DNA of 11,604 nucleotides from Bacteroidota bacterium. Lineage in GTDB: Bacteria; Bacteroidota; Bacteroidia; Sphingobacteriales; Sphingobacteriaceae. The DNA is taken from contig JANYAB010000129.1 in the NCBI GenBank assembly GCA_025355225.1, positions 1-11,604 of the forward strand. The letters are read 5' to 3'. The notes beneath the pieces are model-generated. The model was not told the DNA's origin and searched no databases. It saw nothing but the letters and a program-made list of their open reading frames with translations. Numbering within the stretch: the first letter of the stretch is position 1; each line of letters begins with the position of its first letter. A program made the position numbers and the translations under genes. Positions 6,883 to 11,604 of this stretch are shown piece by piece.

Positions 6883-7278
6883 ATGAACAATAAAATCATC
6901 GTAGTGGAGGACAGAACTTTACTGCTTGATCTGACCCTAGTCCGAAATTTTCGATACCGGATAAAAAAATATCGGATAGCACTCAACTTGGGTTTAAACC
7001 CAAGTGAGCAAACGATTTGGGAAGACCGCTTAAACTTGTTTTATGAAGACTGCGGCTGCGATACAGGTGCCTTTTTTACATTTACGGGGCTTGGATTATA
7101 TTTTGCGGCGCCATGGTTTATCAAGTCCATGTTATTGTTGTCAATTGAATCTAAGATATATTTAGGGCTTGCGGTGATGGTTATCTTTGCAGTTACAGGC
7201 AAAACAACTGGCATCTATTTATCCGGTAAAAAATTTAAATCCGAGGTTATTAAGTTTCTTTCAATAGCGGGTAATTAA
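6883..7278 (+). CDS. Hypothetical membrane protein with a Cys-Gly-Cys motif
   Basis: Unrecognised 131-residue protein. Residues 1-60 are predicted soluble: IIVVEDRTLLLDLTLVRN, then a basic stretch RYRIKKYR, then NPSEQTIWEDRLNLFYEDCGCDTGA, which looks like a conserved signature with C57-G-C59 just before the membrane. Two hydrophobic helices follow at about 63-88 and 92-110, and a short basic tail. The paired cysteines beside a bilayer could bind metal or form a disulfide; that is inference only. It starts 20 bp after the preceding small membrane-protein gene and 41 bp before lysE, all on the same strand, consistent with one transcript. Composition matches neighbouring genes and shows no sign of disruption. 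Confidence 0.7.
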   Translation: MNNKIIVVEDRTLLLDLTLVRNFRYRIKKYRIALNLGLNPSEQTIWEDRLNLFYEDCGCDTGAFFTFTGLGLYFAAPWFIKSMLLLSIESKIYLGLAVMVIFAVTGKTTGIYLSGKKFKSEVIKFLSIAGN

Positions 7279-7319
7279 TAAATATCTGGTTATTTTTACG
7301 GGTAAATAGCCTTCATCAG

Positions 7320-7952
7320 ATGTTCAATTTCCAAAATATCTATCTGTTTTTCATTGCCTCACTATTGTTAAACCTCACGCCAGGTAATGATATGCTGTAT
7401 GTAGCGTCACGCAGCATTTCGCAGGGCATAAAAGCGGGCATCGTTTCGGCTTTGGGCATTTTTTTGGGATGTTTTGTGCATATTATCGCCGCGGTTTTAG
7501 GGCTCTCAATTATTATCGCCCGGTCTGCCAATCTGTTTAATATCATCAAATTTGCCGGTGCCGCTTATCTGATTTATCTCGGTATTAGGGCACTCTCCAC
7601 TAAACAAAAAAATAGTCAGGACAGGGAAAATACAGTTAAAGTTGACCAATGGAAGCTGTTTAAGCAGGGTATTGTCACCAATGCACTGAACCCCAAAGTG
7701 GCAGTATTTTTCTTATCTTTTCTTCCGCAATTTATTGACCCTTCATCACCATTTTTTAAAGTCCAGCTTTTCACATTAGGAATCTGGTTCGACTTGCAGG
7801 GTACACTTGTTTTGGTTATCGTTGCTATTGTGCTTGGCAAGGCCAAAGGCTTTTTTAAACAGAACCCCAGAATTTGGCTGATCCAGGAAAAGGTTACCGG
7901 GATCATTCTGATAGGTCTCGGTATTAAGGTAGCCCTTGCTGCTAAAAAATAA
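7320..7952 (+). CDS. LysE/RhtB-family amino-acid exporter
   Basis: A 210-residue inner-membrane protein of the LysE/RhtB superfamily, which exports amino acids or related small molecules by proton exchange. Diagnostic segments: LLLNLTPGNDMLYVASRSISQGIKAG (about 15-40; TPGND is the family signature), FAGAAYLIYLGIRAL (78-92) and FKQGIVTNALNPKVAVFFLSFLPQF (114-138). About six hydrophobic segments are visible, with a charged loop of about 20 residues (94-113) in the middle, as usual. Length is typical. The substrate (homoserine/threonine, lysine, leucine or other) cannot be read from sequence. It follows the two small membrane proteins and is followed 5 bp later by the MmcQ/YjbR gene, a tight operon-like arrangement. 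Confidence 0.92.
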   Translation: MFNFQNIYLFFIASLLLNLTPGNDMLYVASRSISQGIKAGIVSALGIFLGCFVHIIAAVLGLSIIIARSANLFNIIKFAGAAYLIYLGIRALSTKQKNSQDRENTVKVDQWKLFKQGIVTNALNPKVAVFFLSFLPQFIDPSSPFFKVQLFTLGIWFDLQGTLVLVIVAIVLGKAKGFFKQNPRIWLIQEKVTGIILIGLGIKVALAAKK

Positions 7953-7957
7953 TACGA

Positions 7958-8290
7958 ATGATTGATATTGAAACTGCCCGACAAATTGCCTTATCTCTGC
8001 CTGGCACAGAAGAATATGATCACTTTGGCAGGCCGGCATTTAAGATCACAGGCAAAAGAACCTTCGCCACGCTTTGGCCTGCAGAAAACCGGGTGATGGT
8101 AAAATTATCTCTCATTGATCAATCCGTGTTTAACTCGTTTGATCCGGCCATATTTTACCCTGTTCCCAATAAGTGGGGACTTAAAGGCGCTACTTTCATT
8201 GAACTTTCAAAAGTTCGATTGGATATGCTGCGGGATGCTATGACGACTGCCTGGCAAACTGCATCTGCAAAAACTTCCGAAAGCAAATGA
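7958..8290 (+). CDS. MmcQ/YjbR family protein
   Basis: A 110-residue protein of the MmcQ/YjbR family, small cytoplasmic proteins with a CyaY-like alpha/beta fold often annotated as DNA-binding; the cellular role is not established. Family motifs: ALSLPGTEEYDHFGRPAFKI (11-30), GKRTFATLWP (32-41), VMVKLS (46-51) and NKWGLKGATFIEL (71-83) with a C-terminal helix. Normal length, nothing missing. ATG lies 5 bp after the lysE stop, so it is probably translated from the same mRNA. Such genes are common next to unrelated metabolic or transport genes, so the pairing with LysE carries little functional information. Confidence 0.9.
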   Translation: MIDIETARQIALSLPGTEEYDHFGRPAFKITGKRTFATLWPAENRVMVKLSLIDQSVFNSFDPAIFYPVPNKWGLKGATFIELSKVRLDMLRDAMTTAWQTASAKTSESK

Positions 8291-8297
8291 TTAAATA

Positions 8298-8305
8298 TAT
8301 CTTCG
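8298..8305 (+). promoter_or_regulatory. Candidate -7 promoter element for the GH28 gene
   Basis: TATCTTCG differs by one base from the TAnnTTTG consensus and lies 22 bp before the GH28 ATG, just after the MmcQ stop at 8290. No convincing -33 box is visible; the position would allow the GH28 gene to be transcribed separately from the upstream cluster. Confidence 0.35.
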
Positions 8306-8327
8306 TTACAACAACAAATTTTAAATT

Positions 8328-9785
8328 ATGAAACGCCTGACAATTCCTGCTTTATTGCTATCGTTAATTTTTATCTATACAAATACTTTCGGCCAGGCAT
8401 TCCAACAAACGGGGATCTACAATGTAAAAATGTTCGGGGCAACCGGTAATGGCCAAACGCTCGACTCAAAAGCGATCAACCAGGCTATCGATTCGGCAGC
8501 GAAGGCAGGTGGTGGAATGGTTTATTTACCGGCAGGCAATTATTTATCAGGATCCATTCATCTTAAAAGCAATATCTCGTTATATCTTGAACAAGGTGCT
8601 ACCATTATTGCAACCGATAAAGACCCGGGTTCAGTTTACGATCAGGAGGAGCAAACAGTCAATATGGTTTACCAGGATTCGGGGCATAGCCACTTTCATA
8701 ATGCGTTGATATGGGGCGAAAACCTGCACGACATCTCCATCCTGGGTCCAGGCGCTATTTGGGGCAAGGGCCTGTTAAAAGATTATAAAAAGGATAGTAA
8801 GGAAGCTAATAAGTCGCTGGTATTGTACAACTGCCGCAATGTAATCATTAGGGACATCACCTTCCGGCATGGCGGCTGGTTCGCCATATTGGCTACCGGG
8901 GTGGATAATTTAACCATCGATAACGTAAAAATTGATACTAACCGCGACGGGATGGATATTGACTGTTGCCGTAATGTGCGTGTATCCAATTGCACTGTAA
9001 ACTCGCCCTATGATGACGGCATCTGCCTTAAAAGCACTTATGCACTGGGCTTTGCCAGGGCTACCGAAAATGTCACGATTACCAATTGCCAGGTTAGCGC
9101 ATATGATGAAGGATCCTTCCTGGATGGCACCTACAAACGGGAAGATAAGCAGGCTTACAGAACGGGCCGAATCAAGTTCGGCACGGAATCCAACGGAGGC
9201 TTTAAAAATATCACTATTACTAATTGCGTTTTCGATTTTTGCCAGGGCCTGGCTTTGGAAACCGTGGACGGCGGTTTGCTGCAGGATGTAACCATCAGTA
9301 ATATTACAATGAGAGATATCGTAAGTGCACCGATCTTTTTGCGTCTGGGAGCCCGTATGCGCGGCCCGCAGGGAACTGCCGTTGGCGAATTGCGCCGGGT
9401 ATCTATCAGCAATGTGAGGGTTTATAATTCAAATCCCGCATATGGCTGCATTGTCACCGGCATACCCGGTCATGATATACAGGATTTGCAATTAAGTAAT
9501 ATCCGTATTTATTATGAAGGCGGGGGGAAGGTAACTGATAAACAAATATCAGAAGCTGAAAAAAATTACCCGGAGCCATCCATGTTTGGCACGATGCCTT
9601 CCTACGGCTTTTATTTCCGCCATATATCCGGGCTTAAAATGAATGATATTGAAGTTAGCTTCTTAAATGACGATGCCCGCTCAGCATACCTGTTTGACGA
9701 TGTAAAGGGTTTGGATATGCAGCATGTAAAAGGGCAAACCGCAAAAGGTGCGGCTGCATTTAAATACATTAATACCCAGCATTAA
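8328..9785 (+). CDS. Secreted glycoside hydrolase family 28 (polygalacturonase-like) protein
   Basis: A 485-residue right-handed beta-helix enzyme of the polygalacturonase family, acting on pectin-type polysaccharides. Residues 1-24 are a Sec signal peptide (MKRL, hydrophobic core, cleavage probably after FGQA), so it is periplasmic or exported. The pectate-lyase-like N-terminal block (MFGATGNGQTLDSKAINQAI, then GGGMVYLPAGNYLSG) is clear. Helical rungs follow, with recurrent NxTIxNxxI-type repeats. Motif I is NRDGMD (205-210, D207 and D210) and motif II is DDGICLKS (229-236, D229/D230), supplying the acidic catalytic residues. Motif III (GHG) and motif IV (RIK) are not in usual form: the aligned segments read TGRIKFGTESNGG (279-291) and GLALETVDGG (307-316). 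This suggests a divergent specificity. No SusC/SusD or other carbohydrate genes flank it, so it is an isolated GH28 rather than part of a visible utilisation locus. Confidence 0.88.
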   Translation: MKRLTIPALLLSLIFIYTNTFGQAFQQTGIYNVKMFGATGNGQTLDSKAINQAIDSAAKAGGGMVYLPAGNYLSGSIHLKSNISLYLEQGATIIATDKDPGSVYDQEEQTVNMVYQDSGHSHFHNALIWGENLHDISILGPGAIWGKGLLKDYKKDSKEANKSLVLYNCRNVIIRDITFRHGGWFAILATGVDNLTIDNVKIDTNRDGMDIDCCRNVRVSNCTVNSPYDDGICLKSTYALGFARATENVTITNCQVSAYDEGSFLDGTYKREDKQAYRTGRIKFGTESNGGFKNITITNCVFDFCQGLALETVDGGLLQDVTISNITMRDIVSAPIFLRLGARMRGPQGTAVGELRRVSISNVRVYNSNPAYGCIVTGIPGHDIQDLQLSNIRIYYEGGGKVTDKQISEAEKNYPEPSMFGTMPSYGFYFRHISGLKMNDIEVSFLNDDARSAYLFDDVKGLDMQHVKGQTAKGAAAFKYINTQH

Positions 9786-9790
9786 TATTG

Positions 9791-9872
9791 TTTGAACTAA
9801 GATTTATAGGATTTCAGGATGGTAAGATATAGTTTATTATTAATGTTAAGATAGAAGAATCAGGATAAAAGG
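9791..9872. repeat. Degenerate GGATTT/AGGAT-type intergenic repeat
   Basis: After the GH28 stop the sequence contains GATTTATAG, GATTTCAG and GATGGTAAG in succession (9801-9825), preceded by TTTGAACTAA. A further AGAATCAGGATAAAAGG lies at 9856-9872. The unit spacing of 8-9 bases is irregular. It resembles interspersed repeats I associate with Sphingobacteria genomes, but this is from memory. The rest of the 9786-10001 gap shows no gene. Confidence 0.45.
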
Positions 9873-10001
9873 TGTGTAACCAGTTAATATGATAGATCCT
9901 CCCCCTCTGAAAAACTAATTACACAAATATCAAGCTGAATATTTTATTGTTGAAAAATATTATTATGAAAAGTAATATGTATAAATTTAAATAAAAAACT
10001 G

Positions 10002-10727
10002 ATGGCTATGAAAAAGTATTTTGCTGAACTTATTGGCACTTTTGCCTTAGTACTGTTTGGTTGCGGCGCAGCAGTTGTTGACGGAAAAACAATTCCCTCT
10101 GCCGTGCTTCCGGATGCTCCATTAGGGGTTGGAATTTTAGGTATTGCACTTGCGTTTGGATTGGCTGTTGTTGCCATGGCCTACACCATTGGGCCTATTT
10201 CCGGCTGCCATATTAACCCGGCTATCACTATATCCATGCTTGTGGCCCGTAAAATCAGCGGGAAGGACGCGGTTGGATACGTCATCGCCCAGTTCATAGG
10301 CGCAACTATCGGTGCAGCCGTATTGTATGCATTTCAAAAGGGCAGTCCCAATTTTGCTATGACGGAATGGGCCCTGGGCTCGAACGGATGGGGGCCGGGT
10401 TATCTTGGCGGATATAACGCCACCTCCGCATTCCTCGCCGAATCTGTTCTAAGCTTTCTATTCCTGTTCGTTATTTTCGGCGCTACATCGCGTTTTGGGA
10501 ATCCAAACATGGCCGGGTTGGCCATTGGGCTTACTTTGGTGTTGATCCACTTAGTGGCCATTCCAATTACCGGCACTTCTGTTAATCCGGCACGAAGCTT
10601 TGGACCCGCGATTTTTGCTGGTGGAAAAGCATTCGGACAATTATGGCTATTTATGATCGCCCCCGTTATTGGAGGCATAGCCGCCGCCTTACTATGGCAC
10701 AATGTGTTCGACAGGGACGCGATTTAG
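10002..10727 (+). CDS. aqpZ: Aquaporin Z-type water channel (MIP family)
   Basis: A 241-residue inner-membrane channel that lets water pass down osmotic gradients. Both hallmark half-helix NPA motifs are intact: SGCHINPAIT (about 67-76) and GTSVNPARSFGPA (about 190-202), and six hydrophobic segments surround them. Selectivity-filter positions match E. coli AqpZ: Phe in LAFGLAVV, His in VLIHLVAIP, Thr in ITGTSVNPARS and the Arg after the second NPA, so a water-selective rather than glycerol pore is expected. Length is normal, with a slightly longer loop around GSNGWGPGYLGGYNA. Two in-frame ATGs (10002 and 10008) are possible starts; the second gives MKKYFAELIGTF, closer to many family N termini. 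It is alone on its strand and converges on msrB, with a stem-loop between them. Confidence 0.95.
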   Translation: MAMKKYFAELIGTFALVLFGCGAAVVDGKTIPSAVLPDAPLGVGILGIALAFGLAVVAMAYTIGPISGCHINPAITISMLVARKISGKDAVGYVIAQFIGATIGAAVLYAFQKGSPNFAMTEWALGSNGWGPGYLGGYNATSAFLAESVLSFLFLFVIFGATSRFGNPNMAGLAIGLTLVLIHLVAIPITGTSVNPARSFGPAIFAGGKAFGQLWLFMIAPVIGGIAAALLWHNVFDRDAI

Positions 10728-10738
10728 ATATAATATTA

Positions 10739-10778
10739 TTGGAAGGTTGTAATGTCAATTATCATAGCAACCTTCCAA
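10739..10778. terminator. Stem-loop between convergent aqpZ and msrB
   Basis: TTGGAAGGTTG (10739-10749) is the exact reverse complement of CAACCTTCCAA (10768-10778): an 11-bp perfect stem with an 18-base loop, starting 12 bp after the aqpZ stop and 21 bp beyond the msrB stop. Placement fits a bidirectional terminator. No strong T tract follows on either strand and the loop is long, so factor-independent termination is uncertain. The right arm is built from the CAACTTTC-type repeat that continues to 10807. Confidence 0.6.
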
Positions 10779-10807
10779 CTTTACAACTTTCAAACATTTC
10801 AACTTTC
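10768..10807 (-). repeat. 8-bp tandem repeat forming the msrB 3' end
   Basis: On the minus strand the units are GAAAGTTG, AAATGTTT, GAAAGTTG, TAAAGTTG, GAAGGTTG, in exact 8-bp register. The first unit encodes the last sense codons and stop of msrB (GAA AGT TGA), and the last unit forms part of the terminator-like stem. The consensus is close to the GAAAGTCC units found at the dnaJ/cbpA stop. Confidence 0.82.
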
Positions 10808-11164
10808 AAGCGGCACAAACTTCAGCGAAACGGAGTTAACGCAATGCCTTGTGTTTTTAGGTGTAAGGTATTCACCCTCGAAAACATGACCTAAATGGGC
10901 GCCACAATTGGCGCATACAATTTCCACACGCCTCCCATCAGCATCCGGAATGCGTTTTACCGCGCCCGGTATCTCATCGTCAAAACTTGGCCAGCCGCAA
11001 TGCGATTCGAATTTAGTTTCAGAGGTGTACAAGGGTGTATCGCATCTTTTGCATACGTATAGTCCTTGCGCATCATTATTTAATAACGATCCCGTAAATG
11101 GTCGTTCAGTTCCCTTATGTAATATTACCCGCTCTTCTTCGGGTGTCAATTTGTTATATTCCAT
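10799..11164 (-). CDS. msrB: Peptide-methionine (R)-S-oxide reductase MsrB
   Basis: A 121-residue cytoplasmic enzyme that reduces methionine-R-sulfoxide in oxidised proteins, using thioredoxin. The MsrB fold is fully represented: RPFTGSLL (21-28), zinc-binding pairs C38-x-x-C41 and C84-x-x-C87, the HCGWPSFDDEIPGAV block (55-69), the active-site histidines in CGAHLGHVF (87-95) and the catalytic cysteine C108 in RHCVNSVSLKF. Cys56 is a candidate resolving cysteine. It is a stand-alone MsrB without a fused MsrA and has no signal peptide. The final Glu-Ser-stop is encoded within an 8-bp repeat unit. The leader (11165-11217) contains a different 8-bp repeat, and a TATATTTG -7 box lies about 60 bp before the ATG. 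It converges with aqpZ. Confidence 0.96.
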   Translation of the reverse strand: MEYNKLTPEEERVILHKGTERPFTGSLLNNDAQGLYVCKRCDTPLYTSETKFESHCGWPSFDDEIPGAVKRIPDADGRRVEIVCANCGAHLGHVFEGEYLTPKNTRHCVNSVSLKFVPLES

Positions 11165-11169
11165 TTTAA

Positions 11170-11201
11170 TTATTGAATTATCGAGTTATTGGATTATTGA
11201 A
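11170..11201 (-). repeat. 8-bp tandem repeat in the msrB 5' leader
   Basis: Four units on the minus strand in exact register: TTCAATAA, TCCAATAA, CTCGATAA, TTCAATAA. The array ends 5 bp before the msrB ATG (TTAAA then ATG), so it covers the ribosome-binding region. It differs in sequence from the GAAAGTnn arrays but has the same 8-bp period. Confidence 0.8.
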
Positions 11202-11223
11202 TAGCAACAACCATCAATAATAT

Positions 11224-11231
11224 CAAATATA
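11224..11231 (-). promoter_or_regulatory. Candidate -7 promoter element for msrB
   Basis: The minus strand reads TATATTTG, an exact fit to TAnnTTTG, 59 bp before the msrB ATG. This predicts a leader of about 50 nt that includes the whole 11170-11201 repeat. A clear TTTG -33 box is not seen. Confidence 0.45.
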
Positions 11232-11289
11232 CGTCAATAACGCTGTTTTGATTTGGTGGTGGGTGCTTGTTTACACAGCTTTGACCAAC

Positions 11290-11315
11290 AAAAAAGTCCC
11301 GATCAAGACCGGAAC
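11290..11315 (-). terminator. Rho-independent terminator after the 11340 gene
   Basis: On the minus strand GTTCCGGT pairs with ATCGGGAC (two G-U wobbles) around a CTTG tetraloop (hairpin 11296-11315), followed by six T residues (11295-11290). It starts 24 bp after the stop of the 11340 gene. No T tract follows on the plus strand, so it acts only for minus-strand transcripts and shields msrB from read-through. Confidence 0.85.
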
Positions 11316-11339
11316 CTCACGTAATAATTATTTATGTAT

Positions 11340-11604
11340 TTACAACAACGATCCATAAGGGTCGTAATACTTTTCAACTATTCTTTTATGTTCTTTTATA
11401 AATTTTTGTTCTATTTCAGTAAAAAAGTCAACTGAATCTTTTAAATTATTAAACTTAGAAAAGGAAAGTACAACTATTGCATTATTGAGAATATCTTCTA
11501 ATCCCTTGGAATCCCATTTATTTTGATCCTGTTTTAATTTCGAGAAAGACGGGCCGAATTTACCCTCATTGTCAATTGTATGTTGCAAAGTACGTAGTAC
11601 ACTA
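11340..11604 (-). CDS. Hypothetical protein, C-terminal part (5' end outside window)
   Basis: The frame is open from the window edge to a TAA at 11340-11342, giving 87 visible residues. The first possible start codon inside is a TTG at 11588, but codons upstream remain open (SVLRT before it), so the gene most likely continues beyond the window. I do not recognise the protein. It is hydrophilic, lysine- and asparagine-rich, with one mixed hydrophobic helix (DILNNAIVVLSFSKFNN) and a charged helical tail (EIEQKFIKEHKRIVEKYYDPYG). No signal peptide or membrane segment is visible. The coding sequence is clearly more AT-rich than msrB, aqpZ or GH28, which may indicate horizontal acquisition. It is followed by a good terminator. 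Confidence 0.6.
   Translation of the reverse strand, partial: SVLRTLQHTIDNEGKFGPSFSKLKQDQNKWDSKGLEDILNNAIVVLSFSKFNNLKDSVDFFTEIEQKFIKEHKRIVEKYYDPYGSLL

Noticed and set aside
6548..7278. Bacteriocin or toxin-antitoxin pair
   Set aside because: No leader peptidase, modification enzyme, immunity or antitoxin features; the glycine-rich segment lies between two membrane helices rather than in a leader.
7616..8039. Minus-strand open frames over lysE and MmcQ
   Set aside because: They run antisense to two clear family members and have no family features of their own.
8328..9785. Polysaccharide utilisation locus
   Set aside because: No SusC/SusD pair, sensor or other carbohydrate enzyme is adjacent to the GH28 gene.
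11340..11588. Complete 82-residue gene starting at TTG 11588
   Set aside because: The frame stays open to the window edge, so the TTG is most likely an internal leucine codon.

Overview
The window reads as a chromosomal stretch from a Bacteroidota bacterium, most probably family Sphingobacteriaceae (Mucilaginibacter- or Pedobacter-like). Grounds: moderate GC genes separated by AT-rich gaps, almost no Shine-Dalgarno sequences before the starts, several TAnnTTTG-like -7 promoter elements, and a gene set typical of that group (CbpA/CbpM, a PAS-rich membrane receptor, a lone secreted GH28 enzyme). Genus assignment is inference from general familiarity, not from a search.

Layout. 1-2201 (+): the 3' part of a zinc-finger-less DnaJ/CbpA co-chaperone, then its modulator CbpM, then an AlkZ-type DNA glycosylase whose ATG overlaps the cbpM stop by one base. 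2211-6189 (-): a 1005-residue membrane receptor with five PAS domains that ends straight after a HisKA-like helix pair with no ATPase domain, preceded by an enoyl-CoA hydratase/isomerase family gene. 6190-6547: a 358-bp AT-rich divergent gap with an almost perfect 26-bp palindrome. 6548-8290 (+): two small unrecognised membrane proteins, a LysE/RhtB exporter and an MmcQ/YjbR protein, closely spaced. 8328-9785 (+): a secreted GH28-fold pectinase-like enzyme with diverged motifs. 10002-10727 (+): an AqpZ-type aquaporin. 10799-11164 (-): MsrB methionine sulfoxide reductase. 11340-11604 (-): the C-terminal end of an unrecognised AT-rich gene, with a good rho-independent terminator after it.

Functional links. 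CbpA and CbpM form a known chaperone/modulator pair; coupling to a DNA glycosylase would make a protein- and DNA-damage maintenance operon, which is inference. Most of the rest looks like ordinary housekeeping.

The least explained signal is non-coding: short in-register degenerate tandem repeats sit exactly on gene boundaries. An 8-bp GAAAGTnn array starts on the dnaJ stop codon and runs into a 21-bp array that ends on the base before the cbpM ATG. A related 8-bp array supplies the msrB stop codon and half of the aqpZ/msrB terminator stem, and a different 8-bp array fills the msrB 5' leader. I see no defence system, CRISPR array, insertion sequence, tRNA or rRNA.
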